A stretch of 64,000 nt of DNA from Clonostachys chloroleuca (lineage: Eukaryota > Ascomycota > Sordariomycetes > Hypocreales > Bionectriaceae): contig JBANAY010000001.1 in assembly GCA_037952775.1 (NCBI GenBank), positions 930,001-994,000 of the forward strand, in the 5' to 3' direction. The notes under the pieces are model-generated. The model did not search any database, had not been told where the DNA came from, and was given only the letters and a program-made list of their open reading frames with translations. The stretch's first letter is position 1. Each line of letters opens with the position of its first letter. Of this stretch, positions 22,566-32,730 are shown one piece after another. Both the position numbers and the translations under genes were made by a program.

Positions 22566-24544
22566 ATGGGTGACCTATTCGCGACCCCAGTGCTCCCGCA
22601 GGTCGTCGCGCCCTCATCCTAGGCGTCACCCTGCATTTGGGCTTGTTCATCCGCGGCGAATGGAACCTGTATGCGGCCAGCGTCGCTTCCGGCCATGCCC
22701 TCGTCTTTGCTCTCGTGCTGGCTAGGCAGCTGCTGATTGCCCCCGCGCTGTGGTACGTCTCCGTGATACCCATCGCGGCCTACCTCTTCGGCCTCCTCGG
22801 GAGCATCAGCGTATACAGACTCTTCTTGCACCGCCTGAGGTCTTTCCCAGGCCCCCGCCTGTCCGCGGTGACCAAGCTGTGGCACATGTGGAAGTGCCGC
22901 ACTGCTAAGAACCACCTTGTCCTAGACTCGTGGCGCCATTACGGACCCTTTGTTAGGACTGGTCAGTTCCCTTTCCAAGTTCCATTCCGCCCTGGTTGCC
23001 TCTCACTGACTCTGTCTGCAAGGTCCCAACGAGATCACTATCTACCACCCCGCAGGGGTTGAGTACCTTAACGCCCCTCAGAATTCTATTACTAGATCTG
23101 ATTGGTATGATCTCTTGTACCCAACCGTCGGGGTGTTTAGCAGGGACCCTGCCATCCACGTCGCTCGTGCAAAGGTTTGGAACAAGGCAACTTCACCAGC
23201 CGGTAGGTTCCCGAGCCCGATATGTCGAACCGTCTCTTTGCTAACCCTGAGCCCGCAGCTATGAAGGAGTATGTTCACAGGATCTCAGACCATATTATGA
23301 AATTCGAGACCACCATTAGCGCGTTGGGTGGCAAGCCCACCGTCGTCAACGACTTGATATATGATATGTCGTTTGACATCATCGCCGACATTGGCTTTGG
23401 CGCAACGGATATGAACTCCAGGGAGGGGGCTAACGCGGTTGGTAATGCATTGACCATTATTGGGCAAACCATCCCCCTACCTTGGATTACTAGATTAGCA
23501 CTTTCTCTCTGCCCAGGGGTCTGGAGACTCCCGTACTGGATGAACTTATTCGGGTACACTATTGGTATCGTCGAGAAGAGGATGAAGGCAAGGCTAACCA
23601 CTGTCCATCTCCGCTATGCACTTCAACTCAACTGACAAAAACCCGAATCAGACCAAGCCAGACGGGCTAGACGTGGCACCCTTCCTCATCGACGATACCC
23701 AACGCGAAGACGCAGACAAGATCAGCCACGAAGCCCTCCTCGGCGACTCTGGCGTCATGTTCATAGCAGGAAGGTGAGCATATCTTTCTCCAAGCCCAAG
23801 GACCTATCGGACAGTAGACTGAGATGTGAATAGCACCACTGGCCCGATTTTCATCCTCATCTTGTACTACCTCGCCCGTTTCCCCGGGGATATGGAAAAG
23901 ATCCGCGAAGAGCTGCGCGGCGTAGACTACAACGACATGAACGCTCTGGCCGCGCTGCCGCACCTTAACAGCGCGATTAACGAAACCATGAGGTTCTTCC
24001 CCGCGGGACCGACCTTTGGATCGCGGCAGACACCACCAGAAGGCCTTGATTGCGATGGCGTGTATATCCCCGGTAATGTCAAGATTGTTGCTCCGCGCTG
24101 GACCATCGGACGACGTAAGTCATGAACCTATCATATATTTTCCCCGATTAATGGACAGTGCTAACACAATAACTTGATGTTAGTTGAGGAAGCATTTGTG
24201 GATCCGCACAATTTTATTCCTGAACGCTGGTACAGCAAGCCCGAGTTGGTCAAGGACAAGAGGGCCCATGCCCCATTTTCTCTAGGTAACGTTGATCTCT
24301 TCCGCACGAGGTCGTTGTCGTGGTGTTTTGGGACCGAGCTAATCGTTGCATAGGTCGGTACACCTGCTCTGGCAAAAGGATCGCCCAGGCACAGTTGAGG
24401 CTCACGCTTGCCGTGCTCCTCACCAAGTATAAAATCTCTTTCCCCCCAGGCGTCGATGAGATGAGCGCGGAGAAGGAGATGGAGGATCAGCTGACTCCTC
24501 TTCCGGGTGGCTTGGAGTTGGTTTTCGAGGAGTTGAAGGCGTGA
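22566..24544 (+). pseudogene. Cytochrome P450, frameshifted near the N-terminus
   Basis: Seven exons can be traced: 22566-22961, 23023-23202, 23259-23587, 23652-23773, 23834-24114, 24184-24285 and 24354-24544. An N-terminal membrane anchor and 'SFPGPRLSA' hinge lead into the P450 body. The K-helix ExxR is ETMR in 'INETMRFFP', and the haem loop is 'FSLGRYTCSGKRIA' with the cysteine ligand. The ATG at 22566 is in a different frame from the anchor. A one-base change between 22590 and 22636 is needed to join them, and the ATG frame itself ends in TAG. The I-helix reads 'FIAGSTTG', lacking the usual acidic residue. The intron after 23587 begins with GC rather than GT. It may be a pseudogene, or a functional gene with an assembly error. 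The substrate is unknown. Confidence 0.75.
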
Positions 24545-25615
24545 GTTGAGAAGCAAACCGGATTTCAGTCGTTTGCCAATTTTTTTTTAGTTCCTCGGGA
24601 GTTTTTCATAGTGCCATGTTATTCTAGTGATTTATGACGTGTCGACGATCAAATCTGCAACTTCTCGTTCTGGTCACTTGGCATGTTGAGGGTGTGTCGT
24701 TGGACGTCCACTCCCACTCACCCCCTGTCATGTGACGCACATATCAAGCTTAAAAGCCTCCGATATCAGATTCGTCTGCAATGCAGCTGATCCTATGGCC
24801 TTGGTACTTTTGGTAGTCCGATCTGATCTGATCCGATTGGAACGCCACCTGTAGTCAATCTGTCGACAATCCCGCGGTGCCATTCCCAAACGGGATATTC
24901 CCGAAGTTGCCACCTTCGAAGTTGTGGATGCATATAGGTTGAAGATGAATATCTTTGAATATTGTGTAGATGGGAAAATCTCCTTGCTAGATAGACCTCA
25001 TGTCTTGTCAGCTTTGAATTTATGCTTAGCTACGATTCAGACGGAGCTGTGACTGGTATTGTGAGAGTCTTTTGCCTTCAAGGAGATAGATCTTATTACG
25101 GGAAATATACTAGATACGCAAACAATACAACTCGAGGAGCCCGATGGCATGCGAGAGAATAATTAAATGCGCAAAAGTCTAGGAAGATACGGAAAGTCTA
25201 CCCTCAAGGTTCACATAAGTGGACTACAATGTGGCGTTCCACCTATGGTATTTCCACTTGCAGGGGACTGGAAAGCTTCGGGTTCACTCAGACTCCCTTC
25301 ATTTCCAGAGGATCCTTTCCCCATCATCGTCATCATCACCCAAGATTCCTTCAGGCTCACATGCAGCTGCACTAGCCAGATCCAGTCGCTCTCATCCGGC
25401 CGATGCGGATGACCCTGCGTCTGACTGTGTGGGCGATGCGGAAGGAATCTGCAATGCAACGCCAGCGGTATTGTGGGCTCTTGACGTATCTAGGCACGAT
25501 CGGAAGATGCAAGGGGACAACGTAGCTTATAAGATGCGTACAGGGCGCCATTAATTATCCCATGTTAACGTGAGAGTCAAAAACGAAGGAGCACAACTCG
25601 CAACCATCATGTGTC
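24545..25615. other. Intergenic, no gene seen
   Basis: AT-rich in its first half. The frames at 25.2-25.5 kb are low-complexity and overlap on both strands, so they are not supported as genes. Confidence 0.45.
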
Positions 25616-26499
25616 ATGTTGATCAACGGACTGTCTTCGTTGGCTTGTCTATTGGCTTGCCCTGCAGCCGGCTATGCCCACTCGACCATTAATACCTAAT
25701 GGTCTTGTATGTTTACCGCACTCAGAGTTTAGCGAAAATTCACTGACGAGAGGAAAGTGGTGATTTATATTCGACAGCGGGCTCCTTGGCAGACGGCGAA
25801 GCCTCTTCACCAGCGAATCCCATCGGAACCCTGAGCTCCCAGGTATCACGACCGGCGGTAGCCTGAACTGGGTCGGCCAGTTCAACTCATCGCTCGTCCC
25901 TTCTTACGGCCTTGCCGTCACAAACGCCACCGTTGACCAGGCGATTGTGAGTAACGAGGCCGGATCGGGAGTAGACGACCAGGTCGCCCTTTTGGTCAGT
26001 ACGTCGCCAATGCTGGAACATGGCTGCTTCAGATACTCTTACCGCTGTCTGGGTCGGCATCAGTGACGTTGGTCTCCCGTGGCAGCTGGGGGAGGCGCCG
26101 CCCATCGAGATAATTTTGTAGAAATACCCGGAGTTGCTGAAAATCTTCTACACCAACGGCCTTAGAAGATCCGTTCTCTTCACATTACCCCGTAAGTCTT
26201 GTTATCCCACACAAGAACGGGAACCGTCTGACGCATGGCTAGCATTTGCTCAAGCACCTAGGGTCCCTGGGGTCCTCAGCGCACCCGAGGAGGCATAGAA
26301 TATCCTCCACAGCTACGTCGACACCTACAACACCGGTATAAGGAGTATTCTGAAGGAGTTGAAGAGATGTCACCAAGACGTGAGGGGACAAGTCTTCGAC
26401 ACCGCCCTAGCGTTCCGGATGGCGCTCGAGAGCCCGGAGACGAATGGTGCTCCGAAAGACCTGCTTCAGCAGCGACGGGGTGAACTGTCTTTGGACTGA
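25616..26499 (+). pseudogene. Decayed CE16-type acetylesterase (GDSL/SGNH)
   Basis: Pieces of a fungal secreted SGNH esterase are present in order. They are a leader-like start at 25616 ('LSSLACLLACPAAG'), 'ADGEASSPANPIG', then in another frame 'NPELPGITTGGSLNWVGQF' and 'SYGLAVTNATVDQAI'. 'DTLTAVWVGISDVG' and a C-terminal 'QVFDTALAFRMAL' with 'SPETNGAPKD' follow. These match carbohydrate esterase family 16, which removes acetyl groups from hemicellulose oligomers. The first catalytic block (GDSY-type) is not recognisable. There is a one-base frame change near 25830, an in-frame TAG after 'IEIIL' near 26118 and another TAG at about 26297. I judge it non-functional. Confidence 0.68.
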
Positions 26500-26880
26500 A
26501 TATCCCACCCTGGCGTTGCTATACAGGAAGGATTCTTCTAGAATAGGCTGGGATGGATATATCGGGAATTGTTTTCAACTTGAGTGATAGATTATTTTAG
26601 AATTGCGGCAAGTGAGGCTTAGGTACAGAGGCGACATAGTAATGATGATGATATGACGACGAGTTTGTTTTACGGAGGTGGTATCTGTTAAGGGTAAAGA
26701 GTGTCCAGCTACCATTATTAAATGGGTACCTCACTAAAGGTAAAGACATAGCTGGATAGTGTTCTGTGAGTTTTGGTAGTCGGTTTCCCAAGCAGGCGTG
26801 AAACGCCAATGTATGCCGTAGGTGCATCGATATAGACATCGAGCGCATAATATATGCTTACCGCAACCCGATATATAAAT

Positions 26881-27068
26881 GTGGTTCCAGTACGTTTTAT
26901 GCTGCGTCGAGTTGATCCGGGCAGAGGCGACCCTCGAAGGTTGAGTTCAAGCTTTATTCAATTCTCAGGGGTTCTGATACCTTGATCTGAAGCGAAGCTT
27001 GCACTTGACCTTCGAGAGCCGCCTTCGCCCGGGTCGACTCGACGCAGCATCTAAAATACTGGAACCAC
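26881..27068. repeat. Large imperfect inverted repeat (74-bp arms)
   Basis: The arm at 26881-26954 and the reverse complement of 26995-27068 match at about 61 of 74 positions in a hand alignment, with a 40-bp loop. Both arms begin GTGGTTCCAGTA and end CAAGCTT. Nine of the 13 differences are transitions. It could be a MITE-like element, a remnant of a transposon end, or a hairpin-forming transcript. No transposase is seen nearby. Confidence 0.7.
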
Positions 27069-28254
27069 AAGTGATACGTCGAGTTGAGATAAGTACGTAT
27101 GAGTGGGTGGCTGTTGTCTTGTAAGCGGCTTCGTCCCTGCAAGTAGGCCCCCGACTGATTGGAGGACTGTGTCGTTAGTAAGTTCGGAATAGAATATTTC
27201 TGAGGACTGTCATCATATCTTTGAGGACCTGTTCATAAGCCCTGACCAGGCCCTTGAACGTAGGGATATTAACATTAGATACAGATGTTTTGTTGTTGTT
27301 GCTTAGAAGGGTGGTTGTGGATGGTGGTGATGAGCTTCCCCCTCTTGGGAACTGTAGCTGAGTTGTATACTGGCAAGCCTGGCCAAGGGCTACTGGTACT
27401 CACTGGGTTGGTAGCCTCGAGTTTGGTTGAAGTGTTTAGATTGGTGTAAGACGAATGAAGGAAGCCAGGAATTGAGGGTAGCTTAAATAGCCATTCGACG
27501 AGCGACTCGTCCTGGCGGTAAGTGAGTCATCAGTGAAAAGGTTTGCAGACTTTTCCTTCCGCATGGCTGCAGCCTTAGGCTAGCGAAGCTTTTTTTTGTT
27601 TTAACCTTTCGTATTCATTATATTAATATGTCGGGTCTGGCATCTTCTATTGTTGTATTTAACCTTACACTCGAACTCTCCCGTATGTACTGGGTAGTCT
27701 TATTAGAGTTCTTGAAATATTGATGCCTATGCCTATGCGATGTGAGTAATTATCTAAGTTTTCCTAGTGAAAAACTTCTAGGCAAACACCACATCCCCCA
27801 CTAGGTACAAAATTGGATTTGGCAGCTTCACGACACCCAGATTTAGATATATGAGGAGAAAGGAACGAAGACATGCAAGACCTTCTGGGCCGAGGCCGCT
27901 GAGCTCTGTCAACTGTGTCTCATTCGCGCATCGCGAAATAGGCCGAGGGTAGCACCGCTTGCATTTTTACAAGAGATACCATTTCAAAAGAAGAGCGATC
28001 GCGTGCCAGCTCGCGCTCCGGTCTTAACGGGGCCAGTAGCTGGTGGTTGCATCGGCTCAGGCCTTTATCTCCGGGTGGGCAGACCTTAAGTGCGTGAGCG
28101 GATGAAGCGGATGACGGAAGTGGCTATCAAGCCTTAGAGAATCTCAACACCATGCATATTGAGATTTGGCGCTTTTTCGAAGCTGATGAATGTTCGTGAC
28201 TTTGGATATCCGGGGATAGGAATTAGGGGTATTTTGGTGTCGAGGCGGCGGCAG
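27069..28254. other. Non-coding accessory DNA after the inverted repeat
   Basis: Contains AT-rich stretches (about 27580-27780) and no supported gene. It may include the remains of a mobile element, but neither an LTR pair nor a primer-binding site could be confirmed by eye. Confidence 0.4.
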
Positions 28255-28263
28255 GATAAATAG
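28255..28263 (+). promoter_or_regulatory. TATA-like element upstream of SDR gene
   Basis: GATAAATAG lies about 130 bp before the ATG at 28392. Confidence 0.35.
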
Positions 28264-28391
28264 TTGTAAATCACATGGTCAAAGGCAGTAATCATCACTC
28301 ACAAAGCAGCCTATCACCTCTTTGCATCATCTTTGCATTAACAAGTGGAAAAGCAACAACCTAAGAGTCAAGAGATATAAACGAATCCAAA

Positions 28392-29183
28392 ATGGTTCCT
28401 TCTTCCAAATACAACAAACTCCAAGGCAAGCACGTCATCGTTATTGGCGGCTCATCAGGGATCGGACTTGGCATCGCAGAAGCGTCCCTCGTCTCCGGAG
28501 CTGGCGTCGTGACCATCACATCTTCTTCACGAGCCAAGATAGACACCGCCGTCTCACGGCTCAGCAGCTACGCCACAAGCCCCGACCAGAGGGTCCAGGG
28601 GTTCACCGCAAACTTGGCAGGGGAGGACGCCGAGAGCCAGCTGGACGCCGTGTTCCAGCAGGCAGTGGAAGCGGCGGGCACGATTCACCATGTCGTCTTC
28701 ACGGCGGCGGATGCGCTATCTCTTACGATGCTGCAGGACATGACTCCTGAGAAGATCCTTGCCGCCTGTCAGATGCGTTTTGTGGCTCCCCTTCTCGCTG
28801 CAAAGGTGGCTGCCAGATATCTCCCCCCGTCTCGCGAGAGCTCCCTGACTCTGACGTCTGGCAGCGCCGCGTGGAAGAGCACCCCGGGTTGGGCTCTGGG
28901 ATCGTACTTCTCTGGCGGACTTCAGGCTGTGACGAGGCAGCTTGCCGTGGAGCTCAAGCCCGTCCGAGTGAATGCGGTGGCTCCGGGGTTTATTGATACG
29001 GAGCTCTGGGGCATGATGAGTGACGAGGTCAAGGCCGAATTTGTGAGGAACACGGAGGCGACCGTGCCGACGGGCAAGTTTGGCCAGGTGGAGGATGTGG
29101 TAGAGGCATACTTGTGGGTGATGAAAGATGGAAATGCGACGGGGACTGTTGCGGGAAGTGATTCTGGGTTTTTGGTGGTTTGA
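28392..29183 (+). CDS. Atypical short-chain dehydrogenase-like protein
   Basis: A 263-aa single-exon Rossmann-fold protein. The cofactor motif GGSSGIG is at residues 19-25, and 'RVNAVAPGFIDTELW' matches the late SDR region. The active site is unusual. Tyr172 lies in 'GSYFSGGLQAVTRQLA', and the position four residues later, normally the catalytic Lys, is Gly176. This loss of YxxxK recurs in a group of fungal SDR-like proteins, so it may have altered chemistry or a non-catalytic role. The start has a good context (ccaaaATGG), with a TATA-like element 130 bp upstream. It is a different subfamily from the SDR at 18.3 kb. Confidence 0.85.
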   Translation: MVPSSKYNKLQGKHVIVIGGSSGIGLGIAEASLVSGAGVVTITSSSRAKIDTAVSRLSSYATSPDQRVQGFTANLAGEDAESQLDAVFQQAVEAAGTIHHVVFTAADALSLTMLQDMTPEKILAACQMRFVAPLLAAKVAARYLPPSRESSLTLTSGSAAWKSTPGWALGSYFSGGLQAVTRQLAVELKPVRVNAVAPGFIDTELWGMMSDEVKAEFVRNTEATVPTGKFGQVEDVVEAYLWVMKDGNATGTVAGSDSGFLVV

Positions 29184-29961
29184 GATCGAAGCTTTCCGTG
29201 GCCTGAAGATCTTGCTCAGATGGCGAATAGGAAGTGAATTTAGCTTGCAGTCTTTCCTATAATGTACCAACTTTTGAGATCGTCTTTAAAATTTGGTTTG
29301 CTTCATTAGTAATAGTTTGCTAGCATGGATGACTATAAAATGAAGCCTGCTGGATGGTTTATCACCCGATCAAAAGAGCGGAACGCATGAATGTCTCGAA
29401 TATGGCGGAGAAAAGCCGCCATTGCCTAGAAAGAAAACCCAAATTCATACTGTCAGGTAACGTCCCAAGATGATGCAACGGTCCATCTAAGAAGCCTCAA
29501 GTTGAAGAAGGGGAGGTTTTTTCACCGTGTAGCAAAATAACGGTCTTGTTGGCTTATCCTATTTGAATAAAGTAGCGGAGCTCTAGATATTCGCTCATTA
29601 GTTTGGTCCCAGTCTATGTTGTTGGAACACTCGTGTGCGCGATACCTGGAGCTTCTTTCCACTATCTGTGAGTTCCTGGTTATTGTCCTTACACTCTGAG
29701 GCTCTCTTTTCGGATAATCCTGTGCTGTCTCATTCTTTGTGTCATTGCCGATGAGGTCGTAAGTAATATACTCACGTACACATATTGTAGGCTGAGCTCA
29801 CTCGGCAAGGTCGTTGTTCATAGTTCAATATCAAATATTCATTTCATTACTACTTTAAGCCAAGCTAGCAGTATATTTCCATTTCAGCCTCTTTTAGACT
29901 ATATTAGAATTCTAACATCCATCATAAAGTTCACTCGTTTCTTTTGCGTCCATTTTATAAA
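29184..29961. other. Convergent 3' flanks, no gene seen
   Basis: AT-rich spacer between two convergent genes. It should contain both 3' UTRs, and no coding frame is supported. Confidence 0.5.
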
Positions 29962-31308
29962 TTACAGCTTGCTAGAAATTGTGTCTTTCCGATCCTCAAT
30001 CCGGGACTTTGTGAGGAGCATGGAGCGAGGGAACGCAGTTGGCACCTCTTCGCCAAGCAACAGCAAAGCCAGGAGCTGGGCAGATCTGAAAGCCCTGACC
30101 ATTCCAATGCCCGAATACGCAGCGCAAACCCATTGATGCTGACGGCCCGGGAACGGCAGCTTACCAATGAACGGGTTCCCGTCCGACGTGAAGGCAACAG
30201 CGCCGCTCCAGGCATGCGTTGTCTCAATGTCCTTGGTGCCAAAGTCAAAAACTTGAGGAGTAACTGCCTTGAGATGCTTGTGAGCTAGGAAGTCGACCGA
30301 GCTGTCGTCTGCCGTAGCCCTGCGACCTGTGCCCGCTCGCCCCATGACATATGCGCCGTCTGGCCGCTGGATCATGTACTCATAATCATGCTCTCCGTAT
30401 CGGATCCACCAGGAGTTGCTGTATCGGGCCTTGGACGGGCGAGGCACCTGGCGTTGGACGTTGGCCCTTACCGGAGATACGAACTTGCGCAGCTCCGGCA
30501 CGAGGCGACTGACCCAAGCGTTGGTGGCATGCACAACGTGGGTGGCTCGGATCTCTCCTCTGTTGGTCTTCACGGTGGCAAAACTGCGGTCGTCCTCGTC
30601 GTAGACGGCTGTGACAAGAGTGTTGGTCTCGATCAGAAGATCTCTCTCGCGGATCATCTTATCAAATAGCCCCGTGACCATCTTGTAAGGCCACATGGAG
30701 GCGGCGGGCATCCCGATGGCTCCCAGGCACTCCTCCGGGCAGTTTCGAGCCTTGAGATCCTCCTTTGCCGTGTAGACGCGGTAGATTTCGCCAAGGCTGG
30801 GAGCGTGCTTCTTCATGTCCTCGACGGCGTCCAGCGCATGATGTAAAACCTTCTCGTCATGGTAGACGTCCAGGCCTTCAATCTCCTGAAGGTCGCAGTC
30901 GAGCTTGTTTGTCTTGATGCAGTCGGCCATCTCCTTGAGGTGGCTGTGCTCGTACTCCATGACGCGCACGGCCTCCTGCACTCCGAGCTGCTCCTTTCGC
31001 TCGAACCACGACCCCGGACTCATGGCCTTGATGTGGCCTCCGTTGCGGCCGGTGGCCCCCGAGCAGAGATCGCGGGCCTCGAGGAGGACGATTCTGAGAT
31101 TGGGGTTCTTCGAGTAGAGGGTCTGGCAGAGGCTGGCAGCAGTCATGCCGGAGCCGATGATGGCGATGTCCACCGACTCGGGCCATGGTGATTGCAACTT
31201 GCTGTGCACCGACGGCTCCGTCAGCCAGAAGGGCTGAGTGGAGTTTGCGACGGGGAATCCGGGGTCGACAAGACCCTTCTCGTAGATGCCGTCAGGGGAA
31301 TCAGACAT
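29962..31308 (-). CDS. FAD-dependent oxidoreductase (DAO family), probably peroxisomal
   Basis: A 448-aa intronless flavoprotein of the D-amino-acid-oxidase/glycine-oxidase superfamily. The FAD motif is 'IIGSGMTAA' around residues 50-58, followed by 'LLEARDLCSGATGRNGGH', the signature of the DAO/OrdL group. Later segments 'ATHVVHATNAW' and 'CAAYSGIGMVRAF' bind the flavin. Such enzymes oxidise secondary or primary amines and produce H2O2. The C-terminus is SKL, a canonical PTS1, which fits a peroxide-producing oxidase. The start ATG at 31308 gives a short N-terminal lead before the fold. The exact amine substrate cannot be read. Related fungal proteins are often labelled gamma-glutamylputrescine-oxidase-like. 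Confidence 0.87.
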   Translation of the reverse strand: MSDSPDGIYEKGLVDPGFPVANSTQPFWLTEPSVHSKLQSPWPESVDIAIIGSGMTAASLCQTLYSKNPNLRIVLLEARDLCSGATGRNGGHIKAMSPGSWFERKEQLGVQEAVRVMEYEHSHLKEMADCIKTNKLDCDLQEIEGLDVYHDEKVLHHALDAVEDMKKHAPSLGEIYRVYTAKEDLKARNCPEECLGAIGMPAASMWPYKMVTGLFDKMIRERDLLIETNTLVTAVYDEDDRSFATVKTNRGEIRATHVVHATNAWVSRLVPELRKFVSPVRANVQRQVPRPSKARYSNSWWIRYGEHDYEYMIQRPDGAYVMGRAGTGRRATADDSSVDFLAHKHLKAVTPQVFDFGTKDIETTHAWSGAVAFTSDGNPFIGKLPFPGRQHQWVCAAYSGIGMVRAFRSAQLLALLLLGEEVPTAFPRSMLLTKSRIEDRKDTISSKL

Positions 31309-32730
31309 GCTGGGCAGTGCGATGAAGAATACAGAACGAGATGGTGCAAGAAAAGGAGATGTGGAAGAAGATCAGGATGTTCTGTGGCAGCATGGCTAGA
31401 TATTCGTTATCAACGGCCGGCCATGAGGAGGTCATGTGCATATTCCATGCAAGAGATTTGGCTGGTCTCACTAGAACTTCCCAAAACGGGCGAACTTGCT
31501 TTTTCTATTGGAAGTGGGAGGAAACCGACCCGCTGTCAGATGGGGCGAGATGAAAGACGCGGCTCAGTTTCCGATCCGGTGCCGGAACGGTGTCAGACGG
31601 ACAGGCCCTAGTCACACAAGCGAGAACAAACTGAGCTTCTCCGCCTCGGTTTGACTCGTGGCCATGGTGCAATAATCCGAGGCACTCGATCGCCTGGTTG
31701 GGTCATATCTCAGAGGAATTTCTCTAGGATCAGCTAATGCTACCTTCTCAGACGTTAATAGATACTCTACCACACGTGTTGAGCCACTACTTTCGGTTGG
31801 ACACATTCCCCTAACATGTCCAGCTGGATAAACTTCTGGGAGGATCAGAAACGCACACAAATTGGCCATCTCCGGGATCGAATGTTATTATCCACACTTT
31901 CATTGCGATGGATTTTGCGAGAACAGACCTGATGCTGATTGCAACTAAGTATGTAGCTGCACGCCCGCAACTCACCAGCCAGAAAGTTGTCCGTTCCTGA
32001 ACTTGGTGATAACTAACAATCCTTGCGGCTATTTCCAGCCTAGATCGTCACATTGCTTCCAGATGTCTTATGAGGGACTTAATCTCACGTTAAAATGGGC
32101 TCATAGCTTACCATACATACCTTGTGTAACAAATGATACGTCCCACATATGAGCCGCCGCGACCCATCTTTCGTTATCCTCCAGGTGCTCCAACAATGGT
32201 TTACAGGTAGAAAGAGCCGGCTTCATGACACCAGTATCATCATCACCGCATGAGACAAAGTTCTCGAGCGACATCTCAATATCGTTCTTACCGTCAATCC
32301 ACAACATCCGGTGAAAAAGGCTGGTGAGGATGTCATCGAAGCTTCCATACCTTCCCGCGATTCTCAGATACGTATGATCCATATCTAAAAGCTCGAACCA
32401 CATGTATCCGAGCGACTGGCAAAGAAAATAACACACCCAGAACCTCTACCATGATTCTCAACACAATATTGGAATATCAACCTAATAGCAAGCATAATAA
32501 TTAGCGAAAAATTCTTTACAACTTATTATGTTGAGTATTGTTTGTAAGAAACCAGTGTCTCTGTCTTGAAAACGCTTTAGTGTGCTATATTTTATTTCAG
32601 CAACTTAGGAGTGAATTATCTGAGATGTCCGATCTCCTACCGATCTGGTTGGAGAGGTGCAACTCTGGGTCCATGTCCTTGCTGCTAGAAACATTTCCAT
32701 CATGTTCGCAAATCTATGAAGACCATAGAG
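31309..32730. other. Intergenic, no gene supported
   Basis: Contains the promoter of the DAO gene and the 3' flank of the HET pseudogene. A 111-codon frame at 32101-32436 (minus) starts and ends without any recognisable motif. It may be a gene fragment, but I cannot assign it. Confidence 0.4.

Noticed and set aside
25167..25554. Plus-strand frames of 81 and 111 codons
   Set aside because: Low-complexity Ser/Pro/His composition, no motif, and open frames also on the opposite strand.
27130..27830. Possible solo LTR or retrotransposon remnant
   Set aside because: No matching repeat, TG-CA ends, primer-binding site or target-site duplication could be confirmed by eye.
30859..31191. Plus-strand frame opposite the DAO gene
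   Set aside because: An antisense shadow without motif.
32101..32436. 111-codon minus-strand frame, possible gene fragment
   Set aside because: It reads like plausible protein, but I recognise no domain, and no splice partners or promoter support it.
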